Source: Bacteroidota bacterium
GTDB lineage: Bacteria > Bacteroidota > Bacteroidia > Cytophagales > Cyclobacteriaceae
NCBI GenBank assembly: GCA_023393375.1
Contig: JAEWLI010000115.1
Coordinates: 1 to 6,034 of the forward strand
Direction: 5' to 3'
DNA: 6,034 nucleotides
Shown here: piece by piece, positions 1 through 5,609 of the stretch
How the letters are laid out: every line of letters starts with the position of its first letter
Numbering within the stretch: position 1 is the stretch's first letter
Made by a program: the position numbers and the translations under genes
The notes under the pieces: generated by a model
What the model saw: the letters and a program-made list of their open reading frames with translations, nothing else
What the model was told of the DNA's origin: nothing
The model's database searches: none

Positions 1-1497
1 ATTTTGAGTCAGCGGGGGTTGGGCCATATTCGTACCACCCTGGATCTGGTAAAAGAAAAGCGGGGCATTGACGTCGATATTGAGCGTGTGCGAGAATTCA
101 AAGCCGATCCCAAACTCAATGAAGCCCTGGCAAAAGGGGATACCATTGGGTGTTTTTATATCGAATCGCCTGCCATGCGGCAATTGTTGTGCAAACTCGA
201 CTGCAGCACTTATCCGGTGTTGGTAGCGGCAAGTTCTATCATCAGGCCGGGAGTGGCCAGTTCCGGAATGATGCGTGAATACATCAAAAACCACCGTCAG
301 CCAGACAAGATCCGTTACCTTCACCCAAAAATGGAAGAACTGCTGGAAGAAACCTATGGAATCATGGTCTATCAGGAAGATGTGATCAAGGTAGCCCACC
401 ATTTTGGAGGAATAAGCATGGCAGAAGCTGATGTGTTGCGAAAGGGAATGTCGGGCAAGGGGCGGTCGCGGCAACAGATCATGGAAATCAGGGATGAGTT
501 TTTCAGGAATTGTCTGCAGCGTAACTATCCCCATCAAATCATTACCGAAGCATGGCGTCAGATAGAAAGTTTTGCCGGTTACTCCTTTTCCAAGGCCCAT
601 TCGGCCAGTTTTGCAGTAGAAAGTTACCAGAGTTTGTACCTGCGCCATTATTTTCCGCTGGAATTTATCGTGGCAGTAATTAATAATTTTGGAGGGTTTT
701 ATAGTACGGAGTTTTACGTGCACGATGCCCGGATGCTTGGAGGCATCATACATGCGCCATGTGTCAACAAAAGTGAGTATTTCACTACGCTGTATGGCAG
801 GGATATTTTTCTGGGTTTTGTGCACCTTAAAGACCTTGAAAATGAATTGGGCCATTTTATTCCTGAGGAACGAATATCTAAGGGAGATTTCAAAAATCTA
901 GAAGATTTTCTAAGACGGGTGCCCGTTGGAATTGAACAATTGACCCTGCTGATTCGGATTGGGGCATTTCGTTTCACCGGCAAAACCAAAAAAGAATTGT
1001 TGTGGGAGGCCGACCGTCTGGCATTGCGGAAAACCGTTCGGGTAGGGGAGACCGCACTTTTTGAAATACCCACTTCAGATTTTCAATTACCTGTATTGGA
1101 TGCACAACCTTATGAAGATGCTTTTGACGAAATAGAGCTGTTGGGTTTCCCGGTATGTTCGCCGTTCGAACTGCTCGATCATTCCCTTGACGGCACGGTC
1201 ACCAGTCGTGAAATGCTGGCATTTGCTGGTAGGCCGGCAACTATGATCGGATACCTGGTCACCATCAAGGATGTATATACCATAAAAAAAGACCGCATGA
1301 ATTTCGGGACTTTTATTGATTGCAAGGGACAGCTTTTTGATACCATTCATTTTCCCCCATCCATCAAGAGACATCCTTTTTTAGGGAAGGGTTTTTATTT
1401 AATGGAAGGAAAAATTGTGACTGACTTTGGCGTTCCTGCTCTTGAAGTAGAGGTGATGCAGAAAGTGCCCATGATCAAAGATCCACGCTATTATTAG
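1..1497 (+). CDS. dnaE: DNA polymerase III alpha subunit, short form, 5'-truncated by window edge
   Basis: C-family replicative or repair polymerase that adds nucleotides to a primer. The frame is open from base 1 (ATT TTG AGT CAG) and runs 498 codons to TAG; the true start, PHP domain and palm lie upstream. Numbering from the TTG at 4, the finger region covers about 40-230, including YQEDVIKVAHHFGG (123-136), RKGMSGK (146-152) and SFAGYSFSKAHSASFA (189-204). Helix-hairpin-helix DNA-binding segments lie at about 300-335 and an OB-fold at about 410-490. By alignment from memory with E. coli DnaE, the third catalytic Asp (KFD-FLGL) should be the codon just before base 1. The protein stops right after the OB-fold, so it lacks the tau-binding C-terminal domain of the main replicase. 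This matches the roughly 1000-residue short DnaE (DnaE2/ImuC-like) that Bacteroidota often carry with a Y-family polymerase and LexA-like gene; that cassette would be upstream and is not visible. The family is certain, the error-prone role is inferred. Confidence 0.93.
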   Translation: MLSQRGLGHIRTTLDLVKEKRGIDVDIERVREFKADPKLNEALAKGDTIGCFYIESPAMRQLLCKLDCSTYPVLVAASSIIRPGVASSGMMREYIKNHRQPDKIRYLHPKMEELLEETYGIMVYQEDVIKVAHHFGGISMAEADVLRKGMSGKGRSRQQIMEIRDEFFRNCLQRNYPHQIITEAWRQIESFAGYSFSKAHSASFAVESYQSLYLRHYFPLEFIVAVINNFGGFYSTEFYVHDARMLGGIIHAPCVNKSEYFTTLYGRDIFLGFVHLKDLENELGHFIPEERISKGDFKNLEDFLRRVPVGIEQLTLLIRIGAFRFTGKTKKELLWEADRLALRKTVRVGETALFEIPTSDFQLPVLDAQPYEDAFDEIELLGFPVCSPFELLDHSLDGTVTSREMLAFAGRPATMIGYLVTIKDVYTIKKDRMNFGTFIDCKGQLFDTIHFPPSIKRHPFLGKGFYLMEGKIVTDFGVPALEVEVMQKVPMIKDPRYY

Positions 1498-1632
1498 GAT
1501 TTTTAATTTTAGTAGAGTTAATCTTCTAAAAAAAATACGAATAGAAATCGATTTTTCTTTTAACTTGTTGGTTTTGAGCATTTTGGCAGCTTAATTGCTA
1601 CTTGATACAATGAACTTAAAATAAACAGAAAA

Positions 1633-2175
1633 ATGAAAGTATATATTGTATTGTTAGGTATTCTGATATTCACACAGCAGATAAATGCCCAAATACCAGA
1701 AAGAGAAGTAAGGAAGTCTGAACGGAAGGAAGCAAAAAAAGAACGTCAGGAAAAGAAGCGTAAGCTGACGACAGACATGGTCGATAAACGAACGTTTGTT
1801 CTGAAAGCAAATTATCTGAGCAATAGCAGAGGTAACCGGCAAATTGTCAATTCCACCATCAACTTTTTGCAGGTTGATGAAGATCATGCGATCATACAGA
1901 TAGGTAGTGACACCGGGATCGGTTATAATGGTGTAGGTGGTATTACCACTGATGGTAGAATAACATCATGGGAGGTGGTTGAAAAAAAGAATGACAGCTA
2001 CTATATCGCTTTTGATGTAATCACATCCATCAGTCATTACAATATCCGTATGGACGTAAGGAGTGATGGCAGTGCGAGGGCAACTTTAACCGGTTTACGA
2101 AGAGGGAATCTGATTTATGAAGGTAATTTGGTGCCTATTGAAACCTCAAGAGTATTCAGAGGAAATTCTATCTGA
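1633..2175 (+). CDS. Secreted DUF4251 family protein
   Basis: A 180-residue exported protein of unknown function. Residues 1-19 form a signal peptide: Lys2, a hydrophobic run of about 11 residues, then QINA with likely cleavage before Gln20. No lipobox cysteine is present, so a soluble periplasmic or non-lipoprotein location is expected. Residues 24-45 are very rich in Lys, Arg and Glu and probably form a charged helix. The rest (about 50-178) fits DUF4251, a Bacteroidota domain: FVLKANYL, a middle NFLQVDEDHAIIQIGS strand pair, the Gly-rich GYNGVGGITTDGRITSW signature, and a closing strand GNLIYEGNLVP. The ATG at 1633 is preferred because it begins the signal peptide and has an A-rich leader (aaacagaaaa). 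It lies 135 nt after dnaE and probably has its own promoter; a weak candidate is TTTG at 1582-1585 with TACTTG at 1599. Family assignment is from recalled motif pattern. Confidence 0.85.
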   Translation: MKVYIVLLGILIFTQQINAQIPEREVRKSERKEAKKERQEKKRKLTTDMVDKRTFVLKANYLSNSRGNRQIVNSTINFLQVDEDHAIIQIGSDTGIGYNGVGGITTDGRITSWEVVEKKNDSYYIAFDVITSISHYNIRMDVRSDGSARATLTGLRRGNLIYEGNLVPIETSRVFRGNSI

Positions 2176-2209
2176 GAGGGTTTGGGATGACCGTTTTCAG
2201 TAATAAGTA

Positions 2210-2245
2210 AGTAGAGAAAAATTTTTACAGAAATTTTTCTCTACT
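2210..2245 (+). terminator. Perfect 15-bp AT-rich hairpin after the DUF4251 gene
   Basis: Arms 2210-2224 (AGTAGAGAAAAATTT) and 2231-2245 are exact reverse complements around a 6-nt loop (TTACAG). It begins 35 nt after the stop codon and ends just before the tRNA promoter, so it probably ends the DUF4251 transcript. The 3' arm itself supplies a run of five T, but no separate T-tract follows, so the fit to a classical intrinsic terminator is imperfect. Confidence 0.55.
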
Positions 2246-2246
2246 A

Positions 2247-2278
2247 TTTGGATATAAATATAATTGCATCTACTTTTG
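2247..2278 (+). promoter_or_regulatory. Bacteroidota-type promoter of tRNA-Asp
   Basis: TTTG at 2247-2250 is followed by a 20-nt spacer and TACTTTTG at 2271-2278, matching the Bacteroidota primary sigma consensus (-33 TTTG, then -7 TAnnTTTG at 19-21 nt). Transcription would begin around 2283-2286, giving a roughly 60-nt leader before the mature tRNA. This is the best promoter match found in the window. Confidence 0.7.
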
Positions 2279-2342
2279 CATCACCATTTACGAGGGGTAC
2301 GGCAAGAAGAAACGGATAAATGGTAATAGTTCTTAAAATATT

Positions 2343-2416
2343 GGTTCGGTAGTTCAGTTGGTTAGAATACATGCCTGTCACGCATGGGGTCGCGGGTTCG
2401 AGTCCCGTCCGGACCG
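2343..2416 (+). tRNA. tRNA-Asp(GTC)
   Basis: A 74-nt full cloverleaf. The acceptor stem is GGTTCGG (2343-2349) with CCGGACC (2409-2415), seven pairs including one U-G wobble. The D arm is GTTC/GAAT (2352-2355/2365-2368). The anticodon stem is CATGC/GCATG (2370-2374/2382-2386) around loop CTGTCAC, with anticodon GTC at 2377-2379. The variable loop is GGGTC and the T arm GCGGG/CCCGT (2392-2396/2404-2408) carries loop TTCGAGT. The discriminator base is G2416, the expected identity base for Asp. CCA is not encoded (CTT follows). The gene has its own promoter and terminator, and its 3' half is a common type of integrase target, relevant given the integrase 250 nt downstream. Confidence 0.97.
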
Positions 2417-2440
2417 CTTTTATAGCATCAAACAAAATCA

Positions 2441-2480
2441 AAACCGCTTAGAATGAATGTCTAAGCGGTTTTTTTATTTT
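2441..2480 (+). terminator. Intrinsic terminator of tRNA-Asp
   Basis: Perfect 11-bp inverted repeat AAACCGCTTAG (2441-2451) and CTAAGCGGTTT (2461-2471) with a 9-nt loop, followed by a T-rich tail (2469-2480 and beyond). It has a GC-containing stem plus T-tract, as in a classical rho-independent terminator, 25 nt past the tRNA end. Confidence 0.88.
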
Positions 2481-2526
2481 TTTTCATTCAAAAAATATCA
2501 AATAAAACCATCCTGTAGGTGACCTA

Positions 2527-2557
2527 TTCGGTTACCTATTTTTATTTCTTATATTTG
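2527..2557 (+). promoter_or_regulatory. Candidate integrase promoter enclosed by the repeats
   Basis: TATATTTG at 2550-2557 fits TAnnTTTG exactly. TTCG at 2527-2530, 19 nt upstream, is one mismatch from the -33 TTTG. The -33 region lies inside repeat copy 1 and the -7 element touches inverted copy 2, so a protein bound to either copy would block the promoter. A start near 2562-2565 would give a leader of about 105 nt holding the 25-bp palindrome and repeat copy 3. Confidence 0.5.
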
Positions 2558-2574
2558 GTAACCGAATTAGGGGT

Positions 2575-2599
2575 TAACTTACTGATAATCAGTAAGTTA
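2575..2599. repeat. Perfect 25-bp palindrome in the integrase leader
   Basis: TAACTTACTGAT (2575-2586) is the exact reverse complement of 2588-2599 around the single base A2587. It could be a dimer-binding operator, a recombination core, or a hairpin in the integrase leader RNA (11 pairs with a TAA loop). Its centre, CTGATAATCAG, recurs as the reverse complement at 5511-5521. Confidence 0.8.
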
Positions 2600-2668
2600 C
2601 AACCATATAATTTGTATAGAATTGGGCTGATTTGAAGGTTGATTCGGTTACCTAAAACAGAAGTAAAA

Positions 2669-3937
2669 ATGAAAACAGCACAAACCTTTTCAATTCTTAT
2701 TTGGGCGAATAAGTCCAAAGCTACAAAGTCAGGTCTCCCACTTTTTGCCAGGATCACTGTCAATGGACGGCGAGCAGAAATTTCACTGAAGCGGAATGCA
2801 CATTTAGATAAGTGGGATAACATTCATGGTAAAATAAAGGGAACAGGCGCAGAGGCAAGATACCTCAATAACTATATACAAGAGATCAAGGCTGAACTAT
2901 TTAAAATTTATCATCAGATGGTTTCTCAAAATGAATATGTTTCAGCTGAAGCTATTAAGCTAAGATTTAACGGAGACACACCATCCAAAAAAACTATTTT
3001 AGAATTGATCAACTACCATAATAATGAAATGGAAAGGAGTGTGGGTATTAGTATTGCCAAAGGGACATTAACAAAGTTTAATACGCTTCAAAAAAAACTT
3101 TCCTCATTTATCAAGAACAACCAAAAAAAATCAGATTTCTTTCTTGAGGAACTTGATCATAATTTTATTAAACAATTTGAATACTACCTTCGTGGAGTGG
3201 AAAAAATAGGATCCAACACCACAATGAAATATATCCGAATGCTAAAAAAAATCATGAATTTAGCCGTAGTGAATAAATGGCTTGAACATAACCCATTTAA
3301 AAATTTTAAATGTACATTTCAATGGTCGGAAAGGGTTGTGTTATCAATGGATGAGATTGATCGGATCATTAAAAAAGATTTTGAAATTAAACGGCTACAA
3401 TTGGTTAAAGATTGTTTCATTTTCAGCTGTTATACAGGAATTGCTTTTGCTGATATTCAAAATCTACACACCAATGATATTTCAACAGGTATTGATGGCA
3501 CTAAATGGATAATAAAAAGGCGGCAAAAAACGAATACCTTATTTCACATACCCATTTTGCCTGAAGCTTTAGCGATAATTGAAAAATACACCCAAGGTGA
3601 TGCCAACGAGAATACAGTTTTCCCTAAAATATCCAATCAAAAGATGAACAGCTATTTAAAAGAAATTGCTGATTTGTGCGGGATTAAAAATAACCTCACC
3701 TTTCATCTGGCAAGGCATACTTTCGCAACTACAGTTACTTTGGCTAATGGGGTGCCGATAGAATCGGTAAGTAAAATGCTGGGACATTCAAAAATTACCA
3801 CTACTCAGATTTATGCTAAGGTGATTGAAAAGAAACTGAGTGAGGACATGAATGCGCTGAAGGAGAGATTAAAAGATAAAAGTTCTAAAGAAGAGATAAA
3901 CAGGGCATCAAGAGAGAATCATCAGGAAGTTTCGTAA
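2669..3937 (+). CDS. Tyrosine recombinase / integrase (CTnDOT-like, Bacteroidota type)
   Basis: A 422-residue site-specific recombinase expected to integrate and excise a mobile element. The ATG at 2669 is chosen over a TTG at 2639: MKTAQTFSILIWANKS is the usual family N-terminus and the earlier start would read through repeat copy 3. Residues 1-95 form an arm-type DNA-binding domain (FARITVNGRRAEISLKR, 26-42), about 105-215 a SAM-like core-binding domain, and about 225-395 the catalytic domain. Visible catalytic residues are Lys287 (RRQKT), His346 and Arg349 (HLARH), His373 (LGH) and nucleophile Tyr382. Where most recombinases have the first Arg (T-G-L-R) this one has Ala259 (TGIAF); IntDOT of CTnDOT is known to lack that Arg too. 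It is AT-richer than dnaE, suggesting transfer. It sits 253 nt after tRNA-Asp, reading away from it, with an HTH partner directly downstream. Confidence 0.94.
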   Translation: MKTAQTFSILIWANKSKATKSGLPLFARITVNGRRAEISLKRNAHLDKWDNIHGKIKGTGAEARYLNNYIQEIKAELFKIYHQMVSQNEYVSAEAIKLRFNGDTPSKKTILELINYHNNEMERSVGISIAKGTLTKFNTLQKKLSSFIKNNQKKSDFFLEELDHNFIKQFEYYLRGVEKIGSNTTMKYIRMLKKIMNLAVVNKWLEHNPFKNFKCTFQWSERVVLSMDEIDRIIKKDFEIKRLQLVKDCFIFSCYTGIAFADIQNLHTNDISTGIDGTKWIIKRRQKTNTLFHIPILPEALAIIEKYTQGDANENTVFPKISNQKMNSYLKEIADLCGIKNNLTFHLARHTFATTVTLANGVPIESVSKMLGHSKITTTQIYAKVIEKKLSEDMNALKERLKDKSSKEEINRASRENHQEVS

Positions 3938-4019
3938 AATAGTGACTAAAGATATCCAATTGCGGAATTTGAAACTTGACACATTGATAAATTTGTTTGG
4001 TAATTTAATTTTGAACAAG

Positions 4020-4328
4020 ATGGCAGCAAAAGTCTTAACACCCGAGGATCTTGAAATATTCAAGTGCGAGCTTTTGGCAGAAATAGAAAGGTTGTTGAAA
4101 AGTTTTTCTGGTCAACCAAGCCAAAAATGGTTAAAGTCACCTGATGTTCGAAAGTTACTCAACATTTCACCTGGCACTCTGCAAAACTTGAGAGTTAACG
4201 GTTCCTTGCCTTTTACTAAAAATGGGGGATCAATTTATTATGACTTTGAAGATATTCAAAAAATGCTGAAGGATAACAGGCAACAAAACCCGCTTTTAAA
4301 AGACAAAAATTTGAGGTGCCGTAGATAG
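4020..4328 (+). CDS. Small HTH (excisionase-like) protein downstream of integrase
   Basis: A 102-residue DNA-binding protein of the HTH_17 / MerR-like excisionase class often found directly after Bacteroidota integrases. Residues 7-28 form a predicted amphipathic helix (LTPEDLEIFKCELLAEIERLL). Residues 36-85 hold the winged HTH: KWLKSPDVRKLLNIS, recognition segment PGTLQNLRVNG, then wing LPFTKNGGSIYYDFEDIQKML. Such proteins typically bend DNA at attachment sites to direct excision, or regulate the element. The ATG at 4020 gives the usual family N-terminus; an in-frame GTG at 3942, four nt after the integrase stop, would add 26 residues and is the alternative start. TAATTTTG at 4006-4013 resembles a -7 element but lies too close to the ATG to be convincing. 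Co-transcription with the integrase is likely. Confidence 0.8.
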   Translation: MAAKVLTPEDLEIFKCELLAEIERLLKSFSGQPSQKWLKSPDVRKLLNISPGTLQNLRVNGSLPFTKNGGSIYYDFEDIQKMLKDNRQQNPLLKDKNLRCRR

Positions 4329-4621
4329 TCTATCTTTTTCTTGATTTTAAGAATTTAAGGCTACACTTTACAGTTGGATAAGTCACTATATTGGGATCAA
4401 GTAAATTGAATTTTAACTCTATTTCTCCTTTATCCCTTGTAGATGCCACTGAATGCTTCAAGCAGGTTCAGTCAAGGGCAGCCTTGGGAGGATATGCGGG
4501 AAAGAAGCTGTTTACGAAGCCCTTGATGGGTTCTGAATGAAGCGTATTTTTGCATTTTTAAGGGTAAAGGGGATTCTAAATCCTTATATGATTTAGCTGA
4601 TTCTTTCCAGTAACATTATCA
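4329..4621. other. Intergenic region with a possible gene remnant (4382-4540)
   Basis: No complete gene is seen. On the + strand a frame stays open from 4382 to TGA at 4538-4540 (52 codons, no ATG near its start). Its second half reads SLVDATECFKQVQSRAALGG then YAGKKLFTKPLMGSE, which has protein-like composition. Bases 4441-4540 count to 50% G+C, well above the flanking DNA. The ending loosely resembles the C-terminus of zinc-type dehydrogenases, but this is not firm. GGATT-CTA-AATCC at 4571-4583 could form a small hairpin between the converging genes, but it has no T-tract. Confidence 0.3.
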
Positions 4622-4837
4622 TCATATTAAAGAATCGCTTTCCTCAATAAACCCCGGTAGACCAAGCTTATCAAAAATAAGTTTCACCTGCGGAATAGTA
4701 TAATAGTTGCCATACCTTTCTCCCAAATCATCGCTGAAACGGTCGAGCCATCTTTTGAAGGTCTTGTCGCTGACCTGGTATATGTTGGCCAACTCTTTTA
4801 GGTTGTATGGCCTGATCTGGATTTTATGTGTAGTCAT
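4622..4837 (-). CDS. Small helix-turn-helix protein
   Basis: A 71-residue likely DNA-binding protein. Residues 4-10 (HKIQIRP) lead into YNLKELANIYQVSDKTFKRWL (11-31), a clear helix-turn-helix: helix LKELANIY, turn QVS, recognition helix DKTFKRWL. Residues 46-62 (YTIPQVKLIFDKLGLPG) form a final helix followed by the L-G-x-P ending. The overall layout (IR-Y...ELA..Y...RW...Q-V-x-x-I...LG-P) resembles the Bacteroidota DUF4248-type small proteins and other short HTH proteins of mobile elements. The ATG is followed at once by the conserved part, and its leader is A-rich (aactaataaa). It faces the integrase operon tail to tail and may belong to the element or to a neighbouring one; the target is unknown. 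Confidence 0.72.
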   Translation of the reverse strand: MTTHKIQIRPYNLKELANIYQVSDKTFKRWLDRFSDDLGERYGNYYTIPQVKLIFDKLGLPGFIEESDSLI

Positions 4838-5139
4838 TTTATTAGTTGGTTTTTGTTTGCTGTTTAAATGTTTTATAAAATTAGCAGGTTTACTGCTGCA
4901 GCTTTCGCTGTTTTTGCTCTTTCATCCTCATACATCCGGTTAATGGTTGATTCTCCTAAATTTTTCTTAAAAAGTCTTTCTCCACATCGACAGTCCTTGA
5001 TTTGGATTCTGGTATAAATTTGATCAAAAAATATATAGGTAGAAATAAGGCAAATTAAGTAATTATATACGCAATTCTGCTTATTTTAAGCCTTTCCAGC
5101 TAAAAGTAGCTTACGATATTGTAAATGAACCGCTTAAAA
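4838..5139. other. Mostly non-coding gap with a reverse-strand open stretch
   Basis: No accepted gene. On the - strand a frame is open from 5085 to a TAA at 4873-4875. Its last 45 codons look protein-like (KDCRCGERLFKKNLGES then TINRMYEDERAKTAKAAAV), but the only ATG is at 4935, leaving 20 codons. It ends 35 nt before the start of the HTH gene and might be a decayed gene or a leader peptide. AGCAG-GTTTA-CTGCT (4883-4897) and AGCTA-AAAG-TAGCT near 5098-5111 are weak inverted repeats; the second could help end the LuxR-fragment transcript. No good TAnnTTTG promoter for the HTH gene was found. Confidence 0.3.
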
Positions 5140-5487
5140 CTATCTGGGAGAATAGATTTTATTGAGTAATTCAGTCTTGGATGAAACATTCAGCTTATCA
5201 TATATATTCTGGATATGCTTTGCGACAGTTTTGTGAGATATACTCAACAATTCGCTGATTTCCTTGTGTGACGCCCCTTCCTTGATCTTTTCAACAATTT
5301 CCTTTTCCCTGCTGGTGAGCTGTTTAAATCTTTCCAGGTTGTCAGAACGATCAATCCCGGTGCTTAATGATATTGCTTTGGAAGCTTGTTTAATGATCGC
5401 TATTTTTTGCTTTTCAATAATTTTCAGAATGGCCTCTATTTTGTTCATCAATTCGTTGATCAGGAAAGGCTTTTTAATATAATCTAT
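5140..5487 (-). pseudogene. 3' fragment: receiver end plus LuxR-type HTH of a split hybrid kinase
   Basis: The reverse-strand frame reads IDYIKKPFLINELMNKIEA, the last strand and helix of a receiver domain with its conserved Lys-Pro. A linker helix follows (ILKIIEKQKIAIIKQASKAI), then a GerE/LuxR HTH: LTSREKEIVEKIKEG, SHKEISELLSIS, recognition helix HKTVAKHIQNIYDKL, and closing NVSSKTELLNKI. An ATG at 5451 would give a free 103-residue protein (linker plus HTH), which might still be made. The ATG lies inside a conserved receiver helix (INELMNKIEA), so it is not a native start. In the intact protein this module would bind promoter DNA in response to receiver phosphorylation. Upstream the frame reaches stops at 5518-5523 within the inserted segment. 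Fragment status is inferred from the clean match to the open frame beginning at 5612. Confidence 0.75.
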
Positions 5488-5488
5488 T

Positions 5489-5609
5489 CTGACTAACGTT
5501 TTGTATCTCGCTGATTATCAGCTGTTTATAAATATCAAGTAAGTAACCATTCCAATAGCTAGTTCAATGCCATCGTTAGCTTCGGGAGTCAATGCCCGGT
5601 ATAGGAAGG
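5489..5609 (-). mobile_element. 121-bp inserted segment splitting the kinase gene, flanked by AAT
   Basis: The receiver reads NKTSVLALGA up to 5612 and resumes as IDYIKKPF at 5487. Removing 5488-5611 (121 bp plus one AAT copy) restores GGT GCA ATA GAT TAT in frame. AAT at 5610-5612 and at 5486-5488 is a candidate 3-bp target duplication. The segment contains palindrome GCTGATTATCAGC (5510-5522), TAAGTAACC (5540-5548), a spaced direct repeat GGCATTGA on the - strand, and stops in the gene's frame. No terminal inverted repeats or transposase were found. It may be a MITE-like insertion, a recombination scar, or the end left by a larger element; the type is uncertain while the interruption itself is well supported. 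Confidence 0.5.

Larger units (their letters stand above)
2516..2654. repeat. Cluster of GGTTACC-type sites upstream of the integrase
   Basis: The 13-bp sequence ATTCGGTTACCTA occurs at 2526-2538 and again, identically, at 2642-2654. Its first 11 bases occur inverted (GGTAACCGAAT) at 2557-2567. A fourth, imperfect inverted half (TAGGTGACC, 2516-2524) pairs with 2530-2538 across 5 nt, with 8 of 9 positions matching. All lie in the 150 nt before the integrase start, where related elements carry arm-type integrase sites and attP. They are read as binding sites for the integrase, its small HTH partner or a repressor; which one binds cannot be told from sequence. Confidence 0.75.

Noticed and set aside
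714..1374. Two reverse-strand open frames opposite dnaE
   Set aside because: They lie fully within a strongly conserved polymerase frame and show no recognisable domain; overlaps of reading frame only.
2409..2417. Possible duplicated tRNA-Asp 3' end as an attR repeat
   Set aside because: Scanning to 6034 showed no copy of the T-arm or acceptor end. The only echo is AACCGCTTA at 5128-5136, which matches the terminator stem at 2442-2450 over 9 bp and is likely chance.
2516..2654. CRISPR array from the repeated GGTTACC sites
   Set aside because: Only three good copies, irregular spacing (20 and 74 nt) and mixed orientation; this pattern fits binding sites, not repeats with spacers.
2639..2668. 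TTG at 2639 as the integrase start
   Set aside because: It would place repeat copy 3 inside the coding region and add ten residues (LIRLPKTEVK) not typical of the family; the ATG at 2669 gives the usual MKT-QTFSI start.
3942..4019. GTG start for the excisionase-like gene
   Set aside because: The extra 26 residues have no family resemblance, and the normal N-terminal helix begins right after the ATG at 4020. Kept only as an alternative.
4707..4943. Forward 78-codon frame rich in Leu and Phe that looks like a membrane protein
   Set aside because: Half of it is antisense to the 71-residue HTH gene, and its hydrophobic look comes from reading AT-rich reverse-coded DNA; no start context.
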